Source: an uncultured Rothia sp. (lineage in GTDB: Bacteria; Actinomycetota; Actinomycetes; Actinomycetales; Micrococcaceae). From it: a stretch of DNA of 64,000 nt. Made by a program: the position numbers and the translations under genes. The DNA lies in the NCBI GenBank assembly GCA_946221065.1, contig CAMIIO010000009.1, positions 1 through 64,000 of the forward strand. Direction: 5' to 3'. Within the stretch, counting starts at the first letter, position 1. Each line of letters starts with the position of its first letter. The notes under the pieces are model-generated. The model was not told where the DNA came from and ran no database searches. It saw only the letters and a program-made list of their open reading frames with translations. Below, piece by piece: positions 53,680 to 61,646 of this stretch.

Positions 53680-55176
53680 GTGAATTACCTCAACGCCGTA
53701 GACCTCACCAATCTCCCCAACTGGGTCTCCCTCACCCTACTCATCATCGACATCGCCGTGCGTATCATCGCCATCTGCTGGCTACCCTACAACCGCAAAC
53801 CCCTCGTCGCCCTCGGCTGGCTCATGGCAATCTTCCTCGTCCCCTACATCGGATTCATCGCCTTCCTCATCTTCGGCTCCTCACACCTACCCAAACACCG
53901 CCGCGCCCGCCAACGCGTCATGAACGAAATGATCCGCGAAAACCTTGACTCTATAGATGGTGTTGGTGCGCAGCCCATCCTCGGCGACCACAAAAACATC
54001 CCCGAGGCAGCTCGCGTTGCCGCCTCTCTTAACTACCAGCTCGGCGCGATCCCCATGGTGGGTGGCAACAGCTTTAAACTGCACACCAACAGCCACGACG
54101 CCATGCTCGACATGGCAGAAAAAATCGACCGAGCCCAAAACTACGTTCACTTCGAGTTCTACATCACCGCATACTCCGGCGCCTCCATCCCCCTCTGGGA
54201 CGCCCTCTTTCGCGCCCAAGAACGCGGCGTCACCGTGCGCGTACTCATCGACCACGTAGGCTCCCACAAGTACCCCAGCATGAAAACCCTGCGCAAAATG
54301 CTCAACCACTCCGACATCGAATGGCGCTTCATGCTCCCCCTTAACCTCTTCAAGGGTCAGTGGCAACGCCCCGACCTGCGCAACCACCGCAAAATTCTGG
54401 TGGTGGACGGCCAAATCGCCTACTCCGGCTCCCAAAACGCCATCGACGCCTGCTACGACTCACAAAAAAACTTTGACCGCGGACTCCTCTGGGAAGACCT
54501 CACCTACTCCGTCACCGGCCCCATCGTCGAAAGCCTCAACGCCGTGTTCATCTCCGACTGGTACTCGGAAACCAAAGAACTCTTACTCTCCGAAATCGAT
54601 TCCAACTTACCCAGCATCGACGGCGGACAGCTCGCTCAAATTGTGCCTTCCGGCCCCGGTTTTGAAACCGAAAACAACCTGCGACTCATCAACTACCTCA
54701 TCAATAATGCCGAAGAGCGCATCGTGATCTGCTCCCCGTATTTCGTCCCCGAATCCACCCTGCTCCAGGCACTAACCACCGTGGCAATGTCCAATATTGA
54801 TGTGGAACTTATTGTGTGTGAAAAAGGCGACCAATTCCTGCCCAACATGGCACAGCGCTCCTACTATGAGGAACTTTTGAAAGCCGGCGTAAAAATCCGG
54901 CAGTACCCCGGCCCCACTGTGCTCCACTCCAAGTTCATGGTGATTGATGACTGCTACACCTTTATCGGCTCCTCCAACATGGACCCGCGCTCTTTCGCGC
55001 TCAACCTGGAAGTCTCTACCTTTGTGGTAGATAAGGAACTGGTGACCGAGCTGGATCAGGTTTCTGACGACTACCTTGCCAAGTGCAAAACGCTGCGCTA
55101 CGACGAGTGGATCAATCGCCCTAACCGCGTCAAAATTATGGAGAATATCTGCCGGCTGTGGTCCTCACTGCTGTAA
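53680..55176 (+). CDS. cls: Cardiolipin synthase (phospholipase D family)
   Basis: A 498-residue membrane enzyme that condenses phosphatidylglycerol (or PG with CDP-diacylglycerol-derived PG) into cardiolipin. Two N-terminal membrane helices (VSLTLLIIDIAVRIIAICWLP; LGWLMAIFLVPYIGFIAFLIFG) are followed by two PLD active-site motifs: HRKILVVDGQIAYSGSQN near residue 230 and HSKFMVIDDCYTFIGSSNMDPRS near residue 415. Start is GTG with AGGAT 6 nt before it. A 120-bp repeat begins 20 bp after the stop. Confidence 0.93.
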   Translation: MNYLNAVDLTNLPNWVSLTLLIIDIAVRIIAICWLPYNRKPLVALGWLMAIFLVPYIGFIAFLIFGSSHLPKHRRARQRVMNEMIRENLDSIDGVGAQPILGDHKNIPEAARVAASLNYQLGAIPMVGGNSFKLHTNSHDAMLDMAEKIDRAQNYVHFEFYITAYSGASIPLWDALFRAQERGVTVRVLIDHVGSHKYPSMKTLRKMLNHSDIEWRFMLPLNLFKGQWQRPDLRNHRKILVVDGQIAYSGSQNAIDACYDSQKNFDRGLLWEDLTYSVTGPIVESLNAVFISDWYSETKELLLSEIDSNLPSIDGGQLAQIVPSGPGFETENNLRLINYLINNAEERIVICSPYFVPESTLLQALTTVAMSNIDVELIVCEKGDQFLPNMAQRSYYEELLKAGVKIRQYPGPTVLHSKFMVIDDCYTFIGSSNMDPRSFALNLEVSTFVVDKELVTELDQVSDDYLAKCKTLRYDEWINRPNRVKIMENICRLWSSLL

Positions 55177-55195
55177 CGACTAGTAAAAACGTGAG

Positions 55196-55315
55196 TGACC
55201 AGGCTGTGGTTACCCAGACCACCTCAGGACGGTCTTGACGACGTGGCCCGGTCAGTTTCCGGCGAAAGTGGTCGCTTGTGCCGCACCCTAGTCATACAGG
55301 GCACACACCCGCTAC
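55196..55315. repeat. 120-bp direct repeat, copy A
   Basis: Starts tgaccaggctg and ends cacacacccgctac; its last 70 bp are identical to copy B at 55840-55958, the first 50 bp diverge by several changes and a small indel. It lies between cls and the toxin gene, whose TAG stop is in the repeat's last bases. Confidence 0.85.
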
Positions 55316-55551
55316 GGCAGAAGACGGCGATATTGCGCTCGTGCCTTCATCGCATGAATAATCTCAACTTCCCCGTCATCCCACAAAAGCACCACAATCT
55401 CCAAGAGACGACCCGCTGTATCAAGACCGATACGCAACTCCCGCTGTGGGTTTTCATCATCAAGTGGACCACCCACCAGTGCAGACCGCGCCGCGGCAAT
55501 CGCATCTACATCTTTAATTCCATGCTTTCGCGCCGACGACGCCACAATCAC
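55312..55551 (-). CDS. Putative toxin of a type II toxin-antitoxin pair
   Basis: A 79-residue protein: SARKHGIKDVDAIAAARSALVGGPLDDENPQRELRIGLDTAGRLLEIVVLLWDDGEVEIIHAMKAR. The RLLE-VVLLWDDG-E-IIHAMKAR ending is characteristic of small BrnT-like toxin-related proteins encoded next to ribbon-helix-helix antitoxins in Actinobacteria. Exact family and RNase activity are not established. GTG start overlaps the antitoxin TGA (GTGA). The pair is enclosed by copies of a 120-bp direct repeat. Confidence 0.7.
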   Translation of the reverse strand: MIVASSARKHGIKDVDAIAAARSALVGGPLDDENPQRELRIGLDTAGRLLEIVVLLWDDGEVEIIHAMKARAQYRRLLP

Positions 55552-55811
55552 GAGCTAACCCACTCTTGAACCGCTGAACGTATTGCGGTGGATCGGTCAA
55601 AACCTTCCCGTTCAGCGCGCTCCATCAAACGCGCAAGTTCCGCATCCGAAAAACGAACAGGAACAACCCGAGAGGTACTTTCAGCACGAGTCGGACGTCC
55701 CCATCGTTTAGACAATTGATCGACGTCATACCCAGCTTCAGCTTCATCTGCCCAAGCCTGCACTTGCTCGTCATTTACTTCTTGTCCGTGGATTATTCGT
55801 TTTTTACCCAT
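55548..55811 (-). CDS. Ribbon-helix-helix antitoxin
   Basis: An 87-residue protein beginning GKKRIIHGQEVNDEQVQAWADEAEAGYD and ending in a CopG-like DNA-binding unit, RVVPVRFSDAELARLMERAEREGFDRSTAIRSAVQEW. First gene of the operon, overlapping the toxin by 4 nt. ATG at 55811 is used since the conserved part starts there, although no Shine-Dalgarno site is visible and the transcript may be leaderless. Expected to neutralise the toxin and repress the operon. Confidence 0.75.
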   Translation of the reverse strand: MGKKRIIHGQEVNDEQVQAWADEAEAGYDVDQLSKRWGRPTRAESTSRVVPVRFSDAELARLMERAEREGFDRSTAIRSAVQEWVSS

Positions 55812-55839
55812 ACGACTATTGTAATACGAAAACTTCAGA

Positions 55840-55958
55840 TGACCAGGCTGCGTTACCCAAACCATCCTGAGAGGGTCTTAACGATGTAGCCCGGTCAGTT
55901 TCCGGCGAAAGTGGTCGCTTGTGCCGCACCCTAGTCATACAGGGCACACACCCGCTAC
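55840..55958. repeat. 120-bp direct repeat, copy B
   Basis: Second copy, same orientation as copy A (55196-55315). It lies upstream of the antitoxin gene and about 90 bp before glgC. The identical 70-bp core runs from gcccggtcag to cccgctac. Confidence 0.85.
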
Positions 55959-56045
55959 TGTTGTGAGACATACAATACTCAACAAGCTGCTCAGCGATCA
56001 TCCAACCATCGCCAGCACACCCCGACACCGAAGCCGAGGTACACC

Positions 56046-57260
56046 ATGTCCGACCCCTTCCCCACAACCCACACCCCAGAAACCGTGGCGCTCGTCCTAG
56101 CAGGAGGAAAGGGCAGCAGGCTCTCACCCCTCACCGACGCACGCTCCAAACCCTCGGTACGATTCGGCGGCTCCTACCAAATCATCGACGTCGTACTCTC
56201 CAACCTTGCCCATTCTCGGCTACGCGACGTCTGGATTGTTGAACAGTACCGCCCCTTCACTCTCAACCAGCACATCGCCAACGGACGTCCCTGGGACCTA
56301 GACGGCACCCGCCACGGCCTGCGTATCCTCCCGCCCGCCGAAGGACGCGATGAGGACGGCTTCGCTCAAGGCAACGGGCACGCCCTCTACCAACAGATTC
56401 CACTGCTCGAAAGCTACAACGCAGACACCGTGATCGTGCTCAGCGCGGATCACCTCTATCAGATGGACTTCCGCCCCGCACTCGAACAGCACCACCAACT
56501 CGGCTCCGACCTCACCATTATCACCACCGAAACCGACGAAAATCCCGAACGATTCGGTGTCGTCACCGTGGGTAAAGACCTCACCGTGAAAACCTACAAC
56601 TACAAACCTGAACACCCCGCGGGGAACCTCGTTGCCACCGAAGTGTTTATTATTAAAGTCTCCGCCCTGCGCCAAGCTGTTGAAGCACTCATGGACCGGC
56701 TAGACCATCAGCAAGATAGTGACGACCCCGACGGCACACCCCTCGGTGATTACGGCGAGACCATCATCCCACACTTGGTTGAGCACGGAATTGTTCACGA
56801 ATACCGCCACCGCGACTACTGGCGAGACATCGGCACCATCGACGCCTACTTCCGCGCACACATGGAACTACTGGACGGAAAAGGTCTAGATCTGAGTCGC
56901 CCCGGCTGGCCCATCCTCACCAACCATGAGCAATACGCGCCGTCATTCATTGCCGGTTCTGCAAGCGTTCAGAACTCGCTCATCTCCCAGGGGGCACGGA
57001 TTCACGGCGAGGTCACCAACAGCGTGATTGGTCCGGGAGTTACCGTAGAAGCCGGCGCTAAAGTCACTCGCTCCATTCTTTTAGGTGATACCGTCGTACC
57101 CGCCGGAGCTGAACTTGAGTCCGTGATCGCCGACGTCGCAGCCCATATCCCCAGCGGAAAAACCGGGCAGACTAAGCCCGGCCCCGGCAACATCACCGTG
57201 CTTGAACCTGCCAGCCGCGGCCCTCAGGCCCACGGCGAAGATCAAACCGTGGGCGAATAA
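56046..57260 (+). CDS. glgC: Glucose-1-phosphate adenylyltransferase
   Basis: A 404-residue enzyme making ADP-glucose for glycogen synthesis. The N-terminal catalytic domain shows VLAGGKGSRLSPLTDARSKPSVRFGGSYQIID, the WDLDGTRHGLRILPP and the SADHLYQMDF segments; the YRDYW-IGTIDAYFRAHMELL motif precedes a left-handed beta-helix C-terminus with repeats ending near IPSGKTG. GAGGT lies 5 nt before the ATG. In many Actinobacteria glgA is divergent from glgC; here the upstream space holds the repeat-flanked toxin-antitoxin module instead. Confidence 0.94.
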   Translation: MSDPFPTTHTPETVALVLAGGKGSRLSPLTDARSKPSVRFGGSYQIIDVVLSNLAHSRLRDVWIVEQYRPFTLNQHIANGRPWDLDGTRHGLRILPPAEGRDEDGFAQGNGHALYQQIPLLESYNADTVIVLSADHLYQMDFRPALEQHHQLGSDLTIITTETDENPERFGVVTVGKDLTVKTYNYKPEHPAGNLVATEVFIIKVSALRQAVEALMDRLDHQQDSDDPDGTPLGDYGETIIPHLVEHGIVHEYRHRDYWRDIGTIDAYFRAHMELLDGKGLDLSRPGWPILTNHEQYAPSFIAGSASVQNSLISQGARIHGEVTNSVIGPGVTVEAGAKVTRSILLGDTVVPAGAELESVIADVAAHIPSGKTGQTKPGPGNITVLEPASRGPQAHGEDQTVGE

Positions 57261-57333
57261 CGCCAGAACCTCTCCCCCCCCTGCCGTGCGGGCACTTTTT
57301 ACCGAAAACCCGCACGGCAGTACGATATAACCC

Positions 57334-57930
57334 ATGAAACCCTCACGTACCCTCTCCCGCTCCCACAGCAAGCGTGAAGAGCGCCGCGCGCACCGGGCTG
57401 AACAGCGAGCCTCTCGCGAGACCGAGTTTCTCAGCACCGATAAACACACCATGGCGCACTTTATTAATGCCTATGTGTACGGAAACATTTTGGTACTCGC
57501 CGCTATTATCGCGGTTGACACGCACGCCATTGCAGAAGGTCACGCCGCCCTCGCCGTCATCGGTACGGGCATAGCAACCTTCATCGCGCACATCTTTTCC
57601 GAAGCCCAGTCCTACGATGTGCTCCGGGAAGAAGATACTCGCGACGCCCGCAATGTCGCCATGCGGGAGGCGATGAAGAATGCTCGCCCCATTTTTAGTT
57701 CGGCGATAGCTCCCGCCCTCCTCTTTTTTGTAGCCCACCACCACCTCATTACACCTGGGGTCGCGTGGCAGGCAGCCGTGTGGATTGTGTTTTGGCGTCT
57801 TACCCGGGTGGGCTTTATTACCGCTAAATTCCGTGGCGAAGAAGCAACTCCCCGACTGATTCTGCGCGGGATCCTCATGGCGGTAGTGTGCGTGGGCATT
57901 GCCCAGCTGAAGGTTGTACTAACCCACTAG
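57334..57930 (+). CDS. Membrane protein of unknown function
   Basis: A 198-residue protein: a 30-residue Arg-rich cytoplasmic start (KREERRAHRAEQRASRE), then four hydrophobic helices beginning near HFINAYVYGNILVLAAIIAV, HAALAVIGTGIATFIAHIF, FSSAIAPALLFFVAHHHLI and LRGILMAVVCVGIAQLKVVL. A conserved-looking HIFSEAQSYDVLREED stands after helix 2. No family recognised. Eleven bases separate it from the next gene, so the two are probably co-transcribed. Confidence 0.7.
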   Translation: MKPSRTLSRSHSKREERRAHRAEQRASRETEFLSTDKHTMAHFINAYVYGNILVLAAIIAVDTHAIAEGHAALAVIGTGIATFIAHIFSEAQSYDVLREEDTRDARNVAMREAMKNARPIFSSAIAPALLFFVAHHHLITPGVAWQAAVWIVFWRLTRVGFITAKFRGEEATPRLILRGILMAVVCVGIAQLKVVLTH

Positions 57931-57940
57931 GAGATTCCCT

Positions 57941-58411
57941 ATGAGTACTGAAACACCGCAACTTCCGGTCTTTGTGTACGGGACCTTGCGTGGAGGTTGC
58001 TCAAATGCTGCTCTTCTTGAAGGGAAAGTAGTACGCCGACGTACGGCGTCATTGTCCGGAGCGGTTTTGGTACATAACGGTAGCTACCCCTATCTTTTAG
58101 AGCGTAATGTCTTAGCGGATGCGGTGCTCTCACCGTTGCCTGACGACGTCGCCTCGGCGGTACAGGGTGAGCTGGTGGAGGTTCCGGTTGAGCTATGGGA
58201 GCAAACTTTGCTTGCCCTGGATGCTCTGGAGGGCTGCGATTCAACCGCTCCGATAGCGGAGGAAAATCTCTATAATCGAGTGCAACGGCAGGCAGTAACA
58301 CCCTCCGGGAAAAGCATAACCTGTTGGGCATATATCCCTCCTGCGGGCAACCAGGTAGAGTTATTAGCCAAGTACCCGCTAATCAGCACCGGAAACTGGC
58401 ACGAAAGATAG
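57941..58411 (+). CDS. Gamma-glutamylcyclotransferase-like (GGCT/AIG2) protein
   Basis: A 156-residue protein with the family start VFVYGTLRGGCSNAALLEG, in which YGTL forms the substrate-binding loop, the QGELVEVP strand and a DALEGCD helix turn. AIG2/GGCT-fold enzymes release pyroglutamate from gamma-glutamyl amines or peptides. AGGAGATT precedes the ATG. Six bases before the next gene (ASCH), so part of a three-gene set 57334-58845. Whether the catalytic Glu is retained at the usual site (ALDALEG) is likely but not proved. Confidence 0.75.
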   Translation: MSTETPQLPVFVYGTLRGGCSNAALLEGKVVRRRTASLSGAVLVHNGSYPYLLERNVLADAVLSPLPDDVASAVQGELVEVPVELWEQTLLALDALEGCDSTAPIAEENLYNRVQRQAVTPSGKSITCWAYIPPAGNQVELLAKYPLISTGNWHER

Positions 58412-58416
58412 AGCGC

Positions 58417-58845
58417 ATGACTCATTCCATTCTGAGCGTTGAAGAACTCCCCGCCGGCGAGTTTGGCTTCCCCGGACCGCAACGAGATACGCTTGTTGCC
58501 GCGATTATGTCCGGCGAAAAAACAGCAACCTCTTCCCTTGTTTACGAGTACGAGGTCTTTGAAGAGAAAATCCCCGAAGTGGGAGATATGGAAGCGGTGG
58601 TAGATACCCGCGGAATTCGCGTGTGCGTGATTGCTAATACCGAGGTAGAGGTTGTACCGCTGGGTGAGGTTACTCTAGAGCACGCCCTGGCTGAGGGCGA
58701 AGGGTTTGAGAGTGTGGCTGATTGGCGTGACGCCCACGAAAAATTTTGGGGGTCTAAGGAATATCGGAAGGCGCTGGGTGAGAACTTTCAGGAGCTGACC
58801 GATGACACCCCGGTGTATTGCGTGAAGTTTCGCAAGCTCTTCTAG
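58417..58845 (+). CDS. ASCH-domain protein
   Basis: A 142-residue protein. ASCH pattern: LVAAIMSGEKTATSSLVYEYEVF near residue 24 (GxKxxT motif), VVDTRGIRVCVIANTEVEVVPLGEV and a C-terminal CVKFRKLF strand. ASCH domains bind RNA or modified nucleosides, and this subgroup (about 140-150 aa) is close to the YqfB-like proteins, some of which hydrolyse N4-acetylcytidine. ATG at 58417 is chosen to match the family start; the longer frame overlaps the GGCT gene. Palindrome copy 4 begins 10 bp after its stop. Confidence 0.75.
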   Translation: MTHSILSVEELPAGEFGFPGPQRDTLVAAIMSGEKTATSSLVYEYEVFEEKIPEVGDMEAVVDTRGIRVCVIANTEVEVVPLGEVTLEHALAEGEGFESVADWRDAHEKFWGSKEYRKALGENFQELTDDTPVYCVKFRKLF

Positions 58846-58854
58846 CGGTAGAAA

Positions 58855-58926
58855 AGTGATGGTGTCCCGTAGCGATGTTTGCAGTGCGCTAGCAGACCAC
58901 AAATATCGCTAACGCACACCATCACT
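58855..58926. repeat. 72-bp palindromic repeat, copy 4
   Basis: Same outer arms agtgatggtgt/acaccatcact; inner arm tagcgatgtttg pairs with caaatatcgcta. Differs from copy 5 at 4 of 72 positions and more from copies 1-3 (loop region cagtgcgctagcagac). It lies between convergent genes and encodes the last codons and stop of the gene at 58909. Confidence 0.9.
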
Positions 58927-59892
58927 TCGTAGATTAAAAATCACCGCCAACATAAGCCACGTAAGCAAAACAGAAAACCCGTCAAACCAATCAGAGAACA
59001 CCCACACAGCACTCCAGACCCACACCAACACAGCCCCAAAAATAGCGGCTACTAGCTCCACCCGACGACGTCGGCGCGCAAGATCAGGTATAGAACGTTC
59101 TAGTTCAAAGGCGTAAAGCTCAGGGTTTCCAAACTCTCCGGTTACTGAATGACCGGTCTGAGACACATGGGTATTTACTTCTTCAAGGTATTCTTGACGA
59201 TGTTTGGCGCCCAATCCGTAACGCCAGAGAAGAACGGTAGAAAACCGCTTTTTCCACTCAGACTCACTCATATCAAGGGGAAAAGTAGGAACCTTACCCC
59301 GCAGAGGGAACCACACAATGAGCGGGGATAATGCTACCAGCGCAGGTATAAATTTTGGCCCACGGTCTACCACTACCTGATCGAGCGGGAGCACAGCATG
59401 ACAGACCCCTAACCCAACTAGCACCCACACCATTCTCAGTCCCACTCTGCTCCCCTGGGTCAACAATTGATAACCGCGCAACCCGGAAAGCACGATACAA
59501 AAGCAGAACAGCGGAGAAAGAAAGCTACGTAGAGTGAGCGGCCCCCACCAGCCAGTTTTTACTTCTACAGATGTTTGTTGAATACCGAGGCTCACAGAAA
59601 CCAACACGGCAAGCACTACTGCTGAGGAAAAGGTAGCAAGGTAAGTTTTTCGAGATTTCGTGCGGGAGAGGTTAGCCGAGGCAATGTCTTCATCCGCCTT
59701 AGCCGTAGGATCTCCGTAGAGTCCCCATGCGCTATCTCCAGAATCACGAAGCTCCTGCTGTACCTGCTCCAGAAGCTTATGGTGTTCTTGTTTATCGAAG
59801 GTGACGTCTTGGGAGTGAACTCGACGATCATATACCCATAGCCAGTTGTTATTGGACTCAGAAAACTCGGGGTATGGGAGTTTTTTACTCAT
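58909..59892 (-). CDS. Membrane protein flanked by 72-bp palindromes
   Basis: A 327-residue protein of unrecognised family. A soluble N-terminus of about 85 residues (WVYDRRVHSQDVTFDKQEHHKLLEQVQQELRDSG) is followed by several hydrophobic helices (TYLATFSSAVVLAVLVSVSLGI; FLSPLFCFCIVLSGLRG; MVWVLVGLGVCHAVLPL; FIPALVALSPLIVWFP), a second soluble part containing VTGEFGNPELYAFELE, and two final helices. The two soluble parts share a G-x-x-G/D-P pattern. ATG 59892 has AAGGAG 5 nt upstream. Its C-terminal SDGVR is encoded by palindrome copy 4; copy 5 lies 82 bp before its start. Confidence 0.65.
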   Translation of the reverse strand: MSKKLPYPEFSESNNNWLWVYDRRVHSQDVTFDKQEHHKLLEQVQQELRDSGDSAWGLYGDPTAKADEDIASANLSRTKSRKTYLATFSSAVVLAVLVSVSLGIQQTSVEVKTGWWGPLTLRSFLSPLFCFCIVLSGLRGYQLLTQGSRVGLRMVWVLVGLGVCHAVLPLDQVVVDRGPKFIPALVALSPLIVWFPLRGKVPTFPLDMSESEWKKRFSTVLLWRYGLGAKHRQEYLEEVNTHVSQTGHSVTGEFGNPELYAFELERSIPDLARRRRRVELVAAIFGAVLVWVWSAVWVFSDWFDGFSVLLTWLMLAVIFNLRSDGVR

Positions 59893-59974
59893 AGCCACTC
59901 CTTAAATACTCTACAAATACTCTACTAAGTAGAATTTTTACCTAGATAAATTATATTTGCAACCTTATCCCCTC

Positions 59975-60046
59975 AGTGATGGTGTCCCCTAGCGATGTTT
60001 GCAGCGCGCTAACAGACCACAAACATCGCTAACGCACACCATCACT
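59975..60046. repeat. 72-bp palindromic repeat, copy 5
   Basis: Same element with arms agtgatggtgtcccctagcg... and ...cgctaacgcacaccatcact. It lies between the start of the membrane gene at 58909 and an orphan gene fragment that begins directly at the repeat edge. Confidence 0.9.
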
Positions 60047-60324
60047 CGGCACACCTCAACGACATCACCCGCCCCACCAAAATCCTGCCCCTGAATATCA
60101 CCGACCCTGCCGTCTCAAACACCATTGCCGACGCCGTTCGCCAGCTCAACATCACCACCTCCCACCAGTACGACCCGATTGGTGCAAATTTTGACCTCGC
60201 CGCTATCGGCGTCAATAAATACGAAGCTCTCACCAACATTGCCCAGGAAAGCTTTACCCCAACCGGAGAAGTAGTAGCACAGAAGATTTACGAACTCACA
60301 CGCATTTCCCACCCCCACAGCTAA
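60047..60324 (+). pseudogene. C-terminal gene fragment, 5' end replaced by palindrome
   Basis: From the right edge of palindrome copy 5 an uninterrupted frame of about 92 codons runs to TAA at 60322-60324 (LNDITRPTKILPLNITDPAVSNTIADAV... QESFTPTGEVVAQKIYEL). Codon use looks like real protein coding, but there is no start codon in the frame and no ribosome site, so it appears to be the tail of a lost gene. No family recognised. Confidence 0.45.
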
Positions 60325-60411
60325 CACGCCCGCCGTATATCGCTCTCCCCATAAGAAGTACCCTTGTTATACTCCATACGGCCTGACCTTTAGGAGCACA
60401 AGGAGAACCAC

Positions 60412-61221
60412 ATGGAGTCATGGGACCCAACCCTCATTTTTCGCATCGTTGATGTGTCCGCAATCGTGGCAAACGGACTACTGGGCGGCGCGGTGGCTCG
60501 TGCGTTCCGCTTTGATGTGGTGGGCTTTATTCTGTTAGCCGTCATTTCTGGAATGGGCGGCGGTATGATCCGTGACATCCTTCTAAATAGCGGCCTCCCG
60601 GTGGCACTGACCGACGGCGCGTATTGGGTGGGCGTTCTTGCCGCTGCCGCGCTGGCTTATTTTCTTGATCTCGGTTCTGCCTGGGCCACGCGCGCGCTGA
60701 TTGTGCTGGACTTTTTGGGCATGGGTTGTTGGGCAGCTACCGGCACCATTAAAGCTCTTGGCCTAGATTTGCATTGGCTCCCGGCAATAGCGATGGGAGT
60801 GACGACGGCGGTGGGCGGCGGCGCGCTGCGAGACATCATGGTGAACCGTATCCCGGCTATCCTTGGCGGCAATTCGCTCTACGCCACGGTGGCGCTGGTA
60901 GGAGCAGCGGAAACCGCTATTATTACCCTCATTTTTTCTCGTCCGAACCTTAGTATGGGCATTGCGATTCTTACGTGCCTTACCCTAGGTTTATTGGCAC
61001 GCACTAAAAATTGGCGACTACCAGAGCCTGTAACGCTCAAAGTTCCCCGCCCTCAGTTTCGGATTCAATCTCGACGTGCGCGTACCGCTTACGATGAAAA
61101 TGAAGGTTGGACGCCCGGCCAGCCATTGACGGAGAACCTAGAGATTTTGACGGCGGAGCAAATCAAGAAGTATCGAAAACGGGATCGTTTTCGACGCCGG
61201 GAGGGCAAAAGTAAGAGCTGA
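60412..61221 (+). CDS. TRIC/UPF0126 cation channel family protein
   Basis: A 269-residue membrane protein made of two homologous halves of three helices. Each half has the hallmark glycine-rich loop: SGMGGGMIRDILLN near residue 46 and TAVGGGALRDIMVNRIPAIL near residue 130. Members of this family (YadS/UPF0126) are related to trimeric intracellular cation channels that conduct K+. A basic cytoplasmic tail of about 60 residues (RRREGKSKS end) is longer than usual. AAGGAG lies 7 nt before the ATG. Single gene with a terminator after it. Confidence 0.85.
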   Translation: MESWDPTLIFRIVDVSAIVANGLLGGAVARAFRFDVVGFILLAVISGMGGGMIRDILLNSGLPVALTDGAYWVGVLAAAALAYFLDLGSAWATRALIVLDFLGMGCWAATGTIKALGLDLHWLPAIAMGVTTAVGGGALRDIMVNRIPAILGGNSLYATVALVGAAETAIITLIFSRPNLSMGIAILTCLTLGLLARTKNWRLPEPVTLKVPRPQFRIQSRRARTAYDENEGWTPGQPLTENLEILTAEQIKKYRKRDRFRRREGKSKS

Positions 61222-61256
61222 CTAGCTGATAGTAATAAAATACATTTTTATGAATA

Positions 61257-61295
61257 AAAATGCTTCGGGGTAAATGGTTTACCTCGAAGCATTTT
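61257..61295 (+). terminator. Terminator of the TRIC-like gene
   Basis: AAAATGCTTCGGGGTAAA pairs with TTTACCTCGAAGCATTTT around a 3-nt loop TGG (one G-T/mismatch). Symmetric A and T runs permit action in both directions. Confidence 0.8.
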
Positions 61296-61564
61296 CATTG
61301 ATCAGGTTCGCAGCTTGATCAATTTAATTTCCTCAAAATTACTCTAAAAGGAGTTATCTCGCGCATTACCACGAGACTTCATCACTTGTGCACGTTTACA
61401 ACGTGTAACAGGAGTGTTTGGCTTATTTGCCTGTGTTTTAGGCTTTCTCATGCCTAAGCCCCTGTCTATAATCTACAAAATAGGCTGTGACAAGCCGTTA
61501 CAAAGCCCCCTTCTTATATAAGGGTTTTAGCTCACATTTTTTATAATTTATTTTATTAAAAACC

Positions 61565-61592
61565 GGGGAATGATTCCACAGAATCATTCCCC
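61565..61592 (-). terminator. Terminator of the GDPD gene
   Basis: GGGGAATGATTC/GAATCATTCCCC perfect 12-bp stem with a 4-nt loop, followed in minus-strand sense by GGTTTTTAATAA; about 55 bp beyond the stop at 61647. Confidence 0.8.
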
Positions 61593-61646
61593 AAGTCAGA
61601 ACGATATTCATCACCGTAGTGAATATATTTTCAAGGTTCTTAGTTT

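Larger units (their letters stand above)
61222..61646. other. Terminator-rich intergenic region
   Basis: No protein gene. It contains two intrinsic terminators (61257-61295 and 61565-61592) for the flanking convergent genes; the middle 61300-61560 is AT-rich with no recognisable element beyond a GGGTTTTAG/TTATATAAGGG-type weak pairing. Confidence 0.5.
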
